Source of the DNA: Gammaproteobacteria bacterium | GTDB lineage: Bacteria > Pseudomonadota > Gammaproteobacteria > Pseudomonadales > Pseudomonadaceae | Reading direction: 5' to 3' | Assembly: GCA_018816095.1 (NCBI GenBank) | Contig: JAHIWP010000040.1 | Coordinates: 1-60,664 of the forward strand | DNA: 60,664 nt | Part shown: in pieces, positions 9,061 through 21,298 of the stretch | How the letters are laid out: every line of letters starts with the position of its first letter | How positions within the stretch are numbered: position 1 is the stretch's first letter | The notes under the pieces: model-generated | Told to the model about the DNA's origin: nothing | Seen by the model: only the letters and a program-made list of their open reading frames with translations | Database searches by the model: none | Program-made: the position numbers and the translations under genes

Positions 9061-10035
9061 ATGAGCCGCATCTTCGCTGACAACGCGCAAGCTATCGGTA
9101 ACACCCCGTTGGTTCGAATCAATCGCCTGGGCCCGGCAGGAGTGACCATTCTGGCCAAGATCGAGGGGCGTAACCCGGCTTACTCGGTGAAGTGCCGCAT
9201 CGGCGCGAGCATGGTCTGGGATGCGGAAGAGCGCGGCGTGCTCAAGCCTGGCATGACCATTGTTGAGCCGACCTCCGGCAACACGGGTATTGGCCTGGCT
9301 TTTGTCGCTGCGGCACGCGGCTACAAACTGCTGCTGACCATGCCGGCCTCCATGAGCCTGGAGCGGCGCAAGGTGCTCAAGGCCCTGGGCGCTGAGCTGG
9401 TGCTGACCGAGCCGGCAAAAGGCATGAAGGGCGCCATCGACAAGGCAGCAGAAATCGCTGCCTCCGACAGCAACACCTACTTTATGCCGCAGCAATTCAA
9501 TAACCCGGCCAACCCGGCGATTCACGAAAAAACCACCGGCCCGGAAATCTGGAATGACACCGACGGTGCGATTGATGTGTTGGTTTCAGGCGTCGGCACC
9601 GGCGGCACCATCACTGGTATTTCGCGCTATATCAAGCAGACCCAGGGCAAGCCGATTCTCTCGGTGGCAGTTGAGCCAATCAGCTCGCCGGTGATCAGCC
9701 AGACCCTAGCCGGTGAAGAGGTCAAACCCAGCCCGCACAAGATTCAGGGTATTGGCGCCGGCTTTGTCCCAAGCAACCTTGACCTGAGCATGGTCGACCG
9801 GGTTGAACTGGTGTCTGACGACGATGCCAAGGCCGTGGCGCTGCGTTTGATGCGTGAGGAGGGGATTCTCTGCGGTATTTCCTGCGGTGCAGCCATGGCA
9901 GCCGCCCTGCGCCTGGCAAACGAGCCGCAGATGCAAGGCAAAACCATCGTGGTGATCCTGCCGGACTCCGGTGAACGCTACCTGTCGAGCATGCTGTTTA
10001 GCGACATGTTCACCGAGCAAGAGTTGCAGCAGTAA
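9061..10035 (+). CDS. cysK: Cysteine synthase A (O-acetylserine sulfhydrylase)
   Basis: This 324-residue PLP enzyme makes L-cysteine from O-acetyl-L-serine and sulfide in the cytoplasm. The PLP lysine is K44 in YSVKCR. The substrate-binding loop TSGNTG is at 71-76, and the phosphate-binding GTGGT segment lies near 180. The length and the SVKCR context fit the CysK (A-type) group of pseudomonads rather than CysM. The ATG at 9061 was chosen over the earlier in-frame codon at 9001, because AAGGAC precedes it and conserved sequence begins there. It is a single gene, terminated at 10054-10076. Confidence 0.93.
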   Translation: MSRIFADNAQAIGNTPLVRINRLGPAGVTILAKIEGRNPAYSVKCRIGASMVWDAEERGVLKPGMTIVEPTSGNTGIGLAFVAAARGYKLLLTMPASMSLERRKVLKALGAELVLTEPAKGMKGAIDKAAEIAASDSNTYFMPQQFNNPANPAIHEKTTGPEIWNDTDGAIDVLVSGVGTGGTITGISRYIKQTQGKPILSVAVEPISSPVISQTLAGEEVKPSPHKIQGIGAGFVPSNLDLSMVDRVELVSDDDAKAVALRLMREEGILCGISCGAAMAAALRLANEPQMQGKTIVVILPDSGERYLSSMLFSDMFTEQELQQ

Positions 10036-10053
10036 AGGCTGCTGCCACAAAAA

Positions 10054-10076
10054 CCGCCCAATACGGGCGGTTTTTT
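10054..10076 (+). terminator. cysK intrinsic terminator
   Basis: The stem CCGCCC (10054-10059) pairs with GGGCGG (10065-10070), followed by six T residues, 18 bp after the cysK stop. Confidence 0.9.
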
Positions 10077-10183
10077 ATGGGCGGTTACTCCGTGATTTAT
10101 CAGCCTGCACTGCAGAAGTGTCGCCAGTATTAAATAGCCGCTTCGGTTTAAGGACGGCTACGAAGAATTCAGGCGATTACGTG

Positions 10184-10461
10184 ATGGGTATCGCTAAGCT
10201 CAACCCATCCTACGAGCTGGCTATCGTCGAGCGCCTAAGCCAGTAGATCGGAACGAGCACTTCGGCCAGAGCGGCATCAACGTGGAATACACCACACCTG
10301 ACGAATTCGCCCGCATCATCCGCATGCAACGCTGGGCTGGTTTTTTGCAGGGGCTCGACGGGTACATCAGTCAGGCTTGGGCCCAAGCCTTCGGATCCCT
10401 GAGAGGCGTCCAATTGCAAATTGCCTTCCCGGCGCTATGTGCCTACGATTCGACGGTTTGA
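10184..10461 (+). pseudogene. Decayed or frameshifted small gene of unknown function
   Basis: An ATG at 10184 opens a peptide, MGIAKLNPSYELAIVERLSQ, that stops at 10246. A second frame picks up at about 10249 (RNEHFGQSGINVEYTTPDEF) and runs through a helix-like, tryptophan-containing stretch to a stop at 10459-10461. The two parts read as one protein broken by a one-base frameshift near 10240-10250. I do not recognise the family. The interval 10077-10558 otherwise holds only the leader of the next gene. A sequencing error is an alternative explanation. Confidence 0.4.
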
Positions 10462-10558
10462 AATGCCATGCCGACTGCCTCTGGAACTTAGAGAGAGTCG
10501 AGGGGGCCGTTGCCACCCAGTGCCAGGCTCCCGTTGCCACTTCTCAACTGCGCGAACC

Positions 10559-11719
10559 ATGATCACTACAGTTATCCTCGGCATGCTCTGCCTGTACCTG
10601 CTTTGCTTTTCCGTGATGTTCCTGCTGATCAGCACCCGGCTGAATAGCAAGAAAATGGGCATGGAAGTCTTCGCGTTGGGCAACCTGCTGCTTGGCTTTG
10701 CCTATATCCTGCAGTTGTTCGGCGGCCCACCGAATGAGGGGCTGGTGAGTGTCATCAACCACACGATGACGCTCTGTGCGCCTGTCGTCTATGTGCTGGG
10801 CGCCATGCGCTTTTTCGAGCATCCGACGCCTGTGTTGCGTCCATTGCTCACACTGGCTGCCGGTTACACGGTATTGCAGCTGTTGGTGCAATGGTTGCTG
10901 GGAATTGAAGCCCGCCACGCCATGCTGGCCGCAGCCTGCGCCTCGGTATTTCTGGCTATGACGGTGGCGCTGCTCTACGGCCGGCGAACCTTTGCCAGGG
11001 ATCTACGCGTCGAGATGCTCGTGTTCGCTGTGCTGATCGGCGGCATCTGCATCCTCAACGCCATAAAGTTCTGGATGATCCTTATGGGCGGACTGGCTGC
11101 CCTCGATATGAACAGCGGCTTCCAGAAGGTCTTCTACCTCTATATGTCGTTCCTGGCGACGGTGTTGCCGCCGAGTGCCGTGTGGCTGGTGCTGCGCCGT
11201 CTTACCGATGAACTGCGTAACCTGGCTGCACATGACCCACTTACCCAACTGCTGAACCGGCGCGGGCTGATGGACGCCCTAGACGCACACTTTCGCTCGC
11301 ATACAGCCGGTCCGGCGTATCTGCTTATCATGGATATTGACCACTTCAAGCGCATCAACGACACCCACGGCCACAAGGCGGGCGACCGTGTTCTGAGCCA
11401 CATCGCCGGTACGCTCAAGGACAGTGCACGCCAGGGCGATCTGGTCTGCCGCTTGGGCGGCGAAGAATTCGTGGTCATCGCCCTGCACACCGACAACGCC
11501 GGCGCTCTGCAACTGGCCGAACGCATACGAGCGGCGATCGAGGGCAGTGAAGTGGCTATCGCCGGGCTGAGTAAACCGATTCGCTGTACGGCGACCCTTG
11601 GCGGCTCAGGTGTGTTAACCCGTGCGCAGGACTTGGATGTGTTCCTGCAGCAGGCGGATGCCGCCCTGTATCAGGGGAAGACGCTAGGGCGGAATCGGGT
11701 GGAGTGGGCGCGGGAGTAG
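10559..11719 (+). CDS. Membrane-bound diguanylate cyclase (GGDEF)
   Basis: This 386-residue protein has about six or seven predicted membrane helices in the first 190 residues, followed by a GGDEF domain. The active-site motif is GGEEF at 300-304. An allosteric I-site, RQGD, begins at 291, exactly five residues before it. Together these predict an active, product-inhibited cyclase that makes c-di-GMP from two GTP at the inner membrane. The signal sensed by the membrane part is unknown. The ATG at 10559 starts the hydrophobic segment; the in-frame codon at 10421 would overlap the decayed gene and is less likely. There is no partner phosphodiesterase in the window. Confidence 0.88.
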   Translation: MITTVILGMLCLYLLCFSVMFLLISTRLNSKKMGMEVFALGNLLLGFAYILQLFGGPPNEGLVSVINHTMTLCAPVVYVLGAMRFFEHPTPVLRPLLTLAAGYTVLQLLVQWLLGIEARHAMLAAACASVFLAMTVALLYGRRTFARDLRVEMLVFAVLIGGICILNAIKFWMILMGGLAALDMNSGFQKVFYLYMSFLATVLPPSAVWLVLRRLTDELRNLAAHDPLTQLLNRRGLMDALDAHFRSHTAGPAYLLIMDIDHFKRINDTHGHKAGDRVLSHIAGTLKDSARQGDLVCRLGGEEFVVIALHTDNAGALQLAERIRAAIEGSEVAIAGLSKPIRCTATLGGSGVLTRAQDLDVFLQQADAALYQGKTLGRNRVEWARE

Positions 11720-11898
11720 GGTGCCCGGTTTGGGATTACGGGCTGTAATCGCTACGTCTGGCCGATCGCTGCCTATTGCCAATCGGCTATGTGCGGGTCA
11801 TGTCTAACCAAATGAGCGCAGTGACTTTTTGATCAATTCGCAGTGGTCAGCCGGTTAGATAATTAGTCTCCGACGCCTTTTGAGCGCTGATGATTTAT

Positions 11899-13290
11899 TT
11901 AGGCCACGTTGCAGTCTTGCAGGCACGCCTGAATCTCGGCAAACAACGGACGCTCGGCAGGTTGCGTGTGGCTGCAGCGCGCATGCAAGTGCCACAGGCG
12001 GGTTTGCTGAGCGGGTTGGTTGTCTTTGTTGCAGCGCACTAACAACTCCTCTAGCAAGCAGGCAAAGGCCCGGGCCTCAAGTTGTTGCAGGGCAATCCCG
12101 TTGTGGCTCTGTGGGTCAAAAAACGACGCTGCGCCGAAATCGCCCAGCAGCGTTTGCCCGGTTGGGTTGACCAGCAGGTTATGGGCATACAAATCGCCAT
12201 GCAGGATGCCGCGTTGATGCAGGTGAACGATGGCCGCCGCTGTGTCGCGCAAAATACGTAAGGCTTCTGCCACGCTGAAACGACGCTGCTCGGCATAGCA
12301 GTCGCGCGTGCAGCTGGCGAGGGAGGGCGGGCCGGCCAGCGCTTTGAAGCTCGGTTGAATACGCGCCAATAGCAGGCCGGGCGGAGCGTCCGGTAGTGGC
12401 TCCAGTGGGCCGGCAACGCTGATCAGGTTGTTGTGCTCACCGGCTGCAATACAGGCAGCCATCTCACTGTGGGCAAGCCCGTCGCTGGTTACATCACCTT
12501 TGAACAGTTTGACCGCCATGGCCTGCGCCGGCTGGTTGGGCTGCTGCCAGGTCGCACTGTGGATGACTCCCGAGGCGCCCTGGCCGAGTATTTCACCCAG
12601 CTCAAGGGCGTCGCGGGCGACGGTTGGCAGTGGGTGCTGCCGGAGAATTTCAGCTTCGCTGGCGTCACTGAATGGATTGCCGGCAAAGGCCAGCCAGCAC
12701 AAGGACGGTAGCTCCGTGAGCCACTCTGGCAGATGCTCTAGCTGGTTAGCCGCAATGCGCAGCAGCTGCAAGCGCTGCAGCTTGGCCAGGCTTTCGGGCA
12801 GTGCGCGGAGCTGGTTGCCCGCCAGCATTAGCTTTTGTAAGTGGGCACAGTCACCTAACTCAGCCGGTAGCTGTTGCAGTCGGTTGTCGGTCAGGATCAG
12901 CCAGCGCAACGCGGGCGGCAGTGCTGCAGCGGGCAGGTACTGAATGCGGTTGCTCTTGAAGCCGATCATTTCCAGCTGCGTGCAGCTGCCCAGCACCTCA
13001 GGTACTGAGGTGAACAGGTTGTCTGAACAAAACACAATACGCAGCTTGTGTAGGCGCGCTAGGTCAGCGGGGAGTGCGCTGAGGCGGTTGCCCGAGAGGT
13101 TGAGCACTTCGAGGCTGTCGGCCAGAGAGAAAATCTCCTCTGGGACGTCAGTCAGGTTGCAGCACAGGTCTAGCCGGGTAATGCCGGCCAGCTCTCCGCT
13201 GCGAAGTTGTTCAAGGCTGTGCATAAGCAGAGGGGCTCGCGCGCTGGGAGCAATGCCCAGCGGGGGTTGGCTGAGAACGGGCGTAGTCAC
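11899..13290 (-). CDS. Leucine-rich repeat protein kinase fusion
   Basis: This 463-residue protein has an N-terminal array of about eight leucine-rich repeats of the LxxLPxxLxxLxxLxxLxLxxN type (residues 35-215), joined to a eukaryotic-like protein kinase (about 225-460). Kinase features are the glycine loop LGQGASGVI near 235, AVKLFKG with the ATP lysine near 260, a catalytic loop HGDLYAHNLL near 362 (HGD instead of HRD, with catalytic D and N kept) and GDFGAA near 384. It has no signal peptide or membrane segment, so it is probably cytoplasmic. The start is uncertain: the GTG at 13290 gives the longest form, while an ATG at 13224 begins nearer the conserved part; neither has a clear ribosome binding site. 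The substrate is unknown. The gene is tandem with metH on the minus strand, 57 bp downstream of it. Confidence 0.85.
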   Translation of the reverse strand: MTTPVLSQPPLGIAPSARAPLLMHSLEQLRSGELAGITRLDLCCNLTDVPEEIFSLADSLEVLNLSGNRLSALPADLARLHKLRIVFCSDNLFTSVPEVLGSCTQLEMIGFKSNRIQYLPAAALPPALRWLILTDNRLQQLPAELGDCAHLQKLMLAGNQLRALPESLAKLQRLQLLRIAANQLEHLPEWLTELPSLCWLAFAGNPFSDASEAEILRQHPLPTVARDALELGEILGQGASGVIHSATWQQPNQPAQAMAVKLFKGDVTSDGLAHSEMAACIAAGEHNNLISVAGPLEPLPDAPPGLLLARIQPSFKALAGPPSLASCTRDCYAEQRRFSVAEALRILRDTAAAIVHLHQRGILHGDLYAHNLLVNPTGQTLLGDFGAASFFDPQSHNGIALQQLEARAFACLLEELLVRCNKDNQPAQQTRLWHLHARCSHTQPAERPLFAEIQACLQDCNVA

Positions 13291-13296
13291 AACAGC

Positions 13297-13320
13297 GGAG
13301 GGCTAGGTTGCAAGCCCTCC
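13297..13320 (-). terminator. Terminator-like hairpin between metH and the LRR kinase
   Basis: GGAGGGCT (13297-13304) pairs with AGCCCTCC (13313-13320) around an 8-nt loop, 28 bp after the metH stop on the minus strand. No T-tract follows, so termination may be weak or the hairpin may stabilise the 3' end. Confidence 0.45.
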
Positions 13321-13347
13321 ACTGTCGTGTGTATCCGTAGGCGTGTG

Positions 13348-17064
<3,717 letters not shown>

Positions 17065-17232
17065 GGGGAGAACTACCTGAGACGCGTGAAAAAAAGATGC
17101 GCGATCATAGCAAAGCTGCACGCTTTTGCAGTGCCTTGTGCTTTTCCATGAATTTCATTCATGTTCATGAGTTGGCTTTGCTTCGCTGCGGGCAGCTAGA
17201 ATCGGCGCTCAGACCATTTCAGAGACACTTCC

Positions 17233-19512
17233 ATGCTCGGTCGCTTACTGCTTAGCACGTGTTTAATGTTCATCGGCGCATTACACGCGGCCGAGCCCAT
17301 CTCCTACAGTCGTGACATTCAGCCGATTTTTACCCAGAACTGTGTGGCCTGCCATGCCTGTTACGACGCGGCCTGTCAGCTCAATTTGGGCAGCGCTGAA
17401 GGCGTGCAGCGGGGGGCGAGCAAAGCAACGGTTTACGCAGGTACACGCACCGAGGCCCAGCCCACCACCCGGTTGTTTGTCGATGCCCACGGTGCGGCGG
17501 CTTGGCAGCGCAAAGGTTTCACCTCTGTGCTGGATCAGCAGGGTAGCCAGGCTGCCTTGCTCGCACGGATGTTGGAGTTAGGCCACCAGCAGCCTTTTGC
17601 GGCTAATAACAAGCTGCCGGCCGAGCTGGAGATCAGCATCAAACGGGTCAACCAATGCCCACTGCCGCAGGAGTTCGACGCGTTTGCCCGCGACAACCCG
17701 CAAGCGGGCATGCCGTTCGCGGTGACCGGTTTGACTGAGGCCGACTATCAAACGCTGCAGGCTTGGATCGAGCAGGGCGCGCCGGTTGATCAACAAGCGC
17801 TGCAGGCCAGTGCGGCCGAAGCGCAGCAGATCGCCACCTGGGAAGCCTTCTTGAACGCCCCTGGCGCCCGTGAGGGGTTGGTTTCCCGTTGGCTGTATGA
17901 GCATCTTTTTCTTGCCCATATGCATTTTGCTGGCGGTGAGCCGGGGCATTTCTTTCAGATGGTGCGTTCGCGCACGCCCAGCGGGCAGCCAGTGGACATT
18001 ATCGCCACGCGCTTGCCCAATGCCGATCCAGGCAGTGAGTTCTACTACCGCCTGACGCCGGTGCAGGGCGTTATTGTGCACAAGACCCACATCACCTATG
18101 CGCTGAGTGCGGCCAAGCTGGCGCGGATCAAAGAGCTGTTCTTCGCCAGCGAATGGCAGGCCGACGCCGTTCCGGGCTATGGCGCTCAGCGCCGCGCCAA
18201 TCCGTTTGAAACCTTTGCCGCGATTCCGCCGCAGGCGCGATACCAGTTCATGCTGGATAACGCCGAATACTTTGTGCGCACCTTTATCCGCGGCCCGGTG
18301 TGCCGCGGGCAGATTGCCACGGATGTGATTCGCGATAATTTTTGGACGGTGTTCCAGGACCCGCAGCACGATTTGTACATCACTGACCCGGTGTATCGCG
18401 AGCAGGCCAAAGACTTGCTGGCCATACCTGGGCAACTCGACAGCATCACTGACTTGCTGGGTATATGGCGCAGCTACCGCAATAAACGTAATGAGTACGA
18501 AGCGTTGCGCATGCAGCGTTATGCCGACGCGCCAGCGCCGAGCTGGTCGCACATCTGGGCCGGTAACGATAACGCGCTGTTATCGGTCTTTCGCCAGCAT
18601 GACAGCGCCTCGGTGCGCAAAGGCCTGATTGGCGAGGTGCCGCAGACGATCTGGTGGCTGGACTTCCCCTTGCTGGAACGCACCTACTACCAACTGGTGG
18701 TGAACTTCGATGTGTTCGGCAATCTCTCTCATCAGGCGCAAACGCGGCTGTATTTCGACTTGATCCGCAATGGTGCGGAGGTCAACTTCCTGCGTTTGAT
18801 GCCTGCGCAGTCGCGTCAGGCTTATTTAAGCGATTGGTACCAGAGCAGCGGCAAGCTGAAAATCTGGCTCGATTATCAGGCGATCGACACTAAAACCCCG
18901 AGTGCCTTGCGCTTGGCGGGCAGCGATGCCAAACATAGTTTTGCCGAGACCCTGCTGGCTCGTTACGGCAGCCTCAATGCGCGCCCGGATCCGATCAATC
19001 GCTGCAGCGGTGCGCATTGCCATCGCCCAGGCATAGCCCCCGAATTGCAGCGCGCGGAACAATCCTTGAGTCGCTTAACGGCTAAACCAGCGGGGGCGCT
19101 GAAAGTGATCGAGCAACTGCCGGAGGCCACTCTGCTGCGGGTGGAAATGCCCAGCGGCCAGCGTGAGGTCTACAGCCTGCTGCGTAACCGCGCGCACACC
19201 AATGTGGCGTTTATGTTGGGCGAGGAACTGCGCTACCAGCCCGCGCTGGATACCTTGACGGTTTATCCCGGGGTGCTCAGCAGCTACCCGAACTTTATCT
19301 TCAATGTTCAGGCTGAACAGGTGGCGGAGTTTGTCAGTGCGATGGAGCAGGCGCGTGATACGCCGGCATTCGAACAGGTGGTGGAGCGCTGGGGGATTCG
19401 CCGTACTCATCCTGAGTTCTGGCGCTATTTCCACGATATGTCAGCGTATATCCAGCAAACCGAGCCTATTGAAGCCGGGGTGCTGGACATGAATCGCTAC
19501 GAGAATTTGTAA
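17233..19512 (+). CDS. cti: Periplasmic fatty acid cis/trans isomerase
   Basis: This 759-residue protein converts cis- to trans-unsaturated fatty acyl chains in membrane phospholipids, a rapid rigidifying response to solvents and heat in Pseudomonas and Vibrio. A signal peptide ends near LHA-AEP (about residue 19). A c-type heme site, CVACH, is at 37-41, as expected for Cti. A second cysteine cluster, CSGAHCH, starts at 591 and is not a standard CxxCH. Length and N-terminal layout fit the family. It is monocistronic and converges on the Aer-like gene. Confidence 0.93.
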   Translation: MLGRLLLSTCLMFIGALHAAEPISYSRDIQPIFTQNCVACHACYDAACQLNLGSAEGVQRGASKATVYAGTRTEAQPTTRLFVDAHGAAAWQRKGFTSVLDQQGSQAALLARMLELGHQQPFAANNKLPAELEISIKRVNQCPLPQEFDAFARDNPQAGMPFAVTGLTEADYQTLQAWIEQGAPVDQQALQASAAEAQQIATWEAFLNAPGAREGLVSRWLYEHLFLAHMHFAGGEPGHFFQMVRSRTPSGQPVDIIATRLPNADPGSEFYYRLTPVQGVIVHKTHITYALSAAKLARIKELFFASEWQADAVPGYGAQRRANPFETFAAIPPQARYQFMLDNAEYFVRTFIRGPVCRGQIATDVIRDNFWTVFQDPQHDLYITDPVYREQAKDLLAIPGQLDSITDLLGIWRSYRNKRNEYEALRMQRYADAPAPSWSHIWAGNDNALLSVFRQHDSASVRKGLIGEVPQTIWWLDFPLLERTYYQLVVNFDVFGNLSHQAQTRLYFDLIRNGAEVNFLRLMPAQSRQAYLSDWYQSSGKLKIWLDYQAIDTKTPSALRLAGSDAKHSFAETLLARYGSLNARPDPINRCSGAHCHRPGIAPELQRAEQSLSRLTAKPAGALKVIEQLPEATLLRVEMPSGQREVYSLLRNRAHTNVAFMLGEELRYQPALDTLTVYPGVLSSYPNFIFNVQAEQVAEFVSAMEQARDTPAFEQVVERWGIRRTHPEFWRYFHDMSAYIQQTEPIEAGVLDMNRYENL

Positions 19513-19521
19513 CCGGGAGGG

Positions 19522-19549
19522 CGGCGCATGGCTGGGCCATGCGCCGTTT
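19522..19549 (+). terminator. Hairpin between cti and the Aer-like gene
   Basis: The 10-bp stem CGGCGCATGG (19522-19531) pairs with CCATGCGCCG (19537-19546), followed by only three T residues. It lies between two converging genes and could end transcription of either. Confidence 0.6.
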
Positions 19550-19554
19550 CAGGA

Positions 19555-21120
19555 TTAGCGGTTGAAGCGCTCGACCAAGGCGTACTGACCCTGAGCGGTG
19601 GCGGTTAGCGCCTCGCTGAGCAGCGCCGTGTCATGCGCCTCACCGGCTGTTTGGTCGGCCAACTGAGCGATGGTGGTGATGCTGCGGTTGACCTCATCAG
19701 CTACCGCGCTCTGTTCCTCAGCCGCGGCGGCAATCTGATCCGCCATGCTGGCAATATTGGCAACGGCTTCACTGATACCCGCCAGTGCATCGTCGGCTTG
19801 CTGTACGCGCACAACACCTTCTTCGGCCTGTTTACGGCCGATTTCCATGGTCATGACGGCTTCTTCAGCGGTGCGCTGCAGCTTGGCGATCAGTTGGTGG
19901 ATCTGCCCGGTGGATTCGGCCGTGCGCTGCGCAAGTGAGCGCACTTCATCAGCCACCACGGCAAAACCCCTGCCCATTTCGCCCGCACGCGCGGCCTCGA
20001 TGGCAGCGTTGAGCGCGAGCAGGTTGGTCTGGTCGGCGATGCCTTTGATGACATCGACTACACCGCCGATTTCATTGCTGTCTTGGGCCAGGCGGGTGAC
20101 TGTTTCGCCGGTCTCACCAACTGATTGCGACAGGCGCTGAATCGCGTGGCGGGTTTCACTGGCAATAGTGCGCCCAGCGCTGGTCAGGCGATTTGCATCC
20201 TGAGTGGCGATGGCTGTGCGCGCCACGTTGCTCGCCACTTCCAGGGTGGTGGCAGCCATTTCATTGATCGCAGTGGCCACCTGATCGGTTTCATTACGTT
20301 GGCGCTCAAGCCCGGCGGAGCTGTTATGCGCCAGGGTATCGGCCTGCTTAGCCTGCAGGGTGAGCTGTTCGGCGGTGTCCTGCAGACGGGTCAGACAGGT
20401 TTTCAGGCGTGCTTCCTGGCTGAGCGTCGCCATTTCCAGGCGACCCTGAGCACCACGGCTGTCGGTGTACATCTGCGCGATCAACGGGTCAGACGTGGTC
20501 TGGTCAGCCAGCCGTAGCAAGCGCTTGAGGCCACGTTGTTGCCAGCTCAGGCCGGCCAAGCCCAGCGGTATCGACAGCGCCGCCGCCAGAGCAAAGCCCC
20601 AGCTGGAGTCGAGCCAGGCACCAATAAGAAAGCCAATCTGACTGATCAGGATAAACGGCAGCCAAGCCTGCAGAGTCGGTAGCCATTTATCCCTACTCGG
20701 CACGGCGGACTTACCGCTATTGATGCGCTGATACAGCGCCTCTGCGCGACGCACCTGTTCGGCGGTTGGCTTGACCCGTACGGATTCGTAACCCACTACC
20801 TGGTTGTTTTCCGTCACGGGCGTGACGTAGGCATTAACCCAGTAATGATCGCCGTTCTTACAACGGTTCTTAACAATCCCCATCCACGGCCGGCCGCTTT
20901 TCAGGGTATCCCACATGTGCTGGAACACCGCAGGCGGTACGTCGGGGTGACGTACCAGATTGTGCGGCGCACGAATCAACTCATCGCGGGTGAAACCACT
21001 GATCTCGACAAACGCGTCATTGCAGTAGTTGATCTGACCTTTGAGGTCAGTCGTCGAGATCAGTCGTTGCTGAGCAGGGAAGCTGCGTTCGCGCTGAGTG
21101 ACCGGCTGGTTGTTACGCAT
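19555..21120 (-). CDS. aer: Aer-like PAS-domain aerotaxis receptor (methyl-accepting chemotaxis protein)
   Basis: This 521-residue receptor has an N-terminal PAS domain (about 15-120), including the [12 protein letters not shown]-like and [13 protein letters not shown] segments typical of FAD-binding Aer sensors. A hydrophobic anchor lies near 150-200, and a long coiled-coil signalling domain has its hairpin tip near [20 protein letters not shown]. It should report redox or oxygen status to CheA/CheW. The ATG at 21120 gives the usual Aer length; a longer in-frame TTG at 21159 lacks a ribosome binding site. No che genes are nearby, which is normal for a dispersed receptor gene. Confidence 0.88.
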   Translation of the reverse strand: MRNNQPVTQRERSFPAQQRLISTTDLKGQINYCNDAFVEISGFTRDELIRAPHNLVRHPDVPPAVFQHMWDTLKSGRPWMGIVKNRCKNGDHYWVNAYVTPVTENNQVVGYESVRVKPTAEQVRRAEALYQRINSGKSAVPSRDKWLPTLQAWLPFILISQIGFLIGAWLDSSWGFALAAALSIPLGLAGLSWQQRGLKRLLRLADQTTSDPLIAQMYTDSRGAQGRLEMATLSQEARLKTCLTRLQDTAEQLTLQAKQADTLAHNSSAGLERQRNETDQVATAINEMAATTLEVASNVARTAIATQDANRLTSAGRTIASETRHAIQRLSQSVGETGETVTRLAQDSNEIGGVVDVIKGIADQTNLLALNAAIEAARAGEMGRGFAVVADEVRSLAQRTAESTGQIHQLIAKLQRTAEEAVMTMEIGRKQAEEGVVRVQQADDALAGISEAVANIASMADQIAAAAEEQSAVADEVNRSITTIAQLADQTAGEAHDTALLSEALTATAQGQYALVERFNR

Positions 21121-21298
21121 GGCAATTATCCGTCGTTGTAATGCCTCTTCATCGGCCAATGGCGGGCGAAGTTGAGAGCGAAATCCGTGCCGGCGAGTTT
21201 AACCGCTTTTTGAATGGCGTCACATTTATGCCATGGTCGTGGTCGTCCTTGACCTTAGGTGTGTGTTGTCCGGCACACGTGGCACTCGGGCGGGTCTG

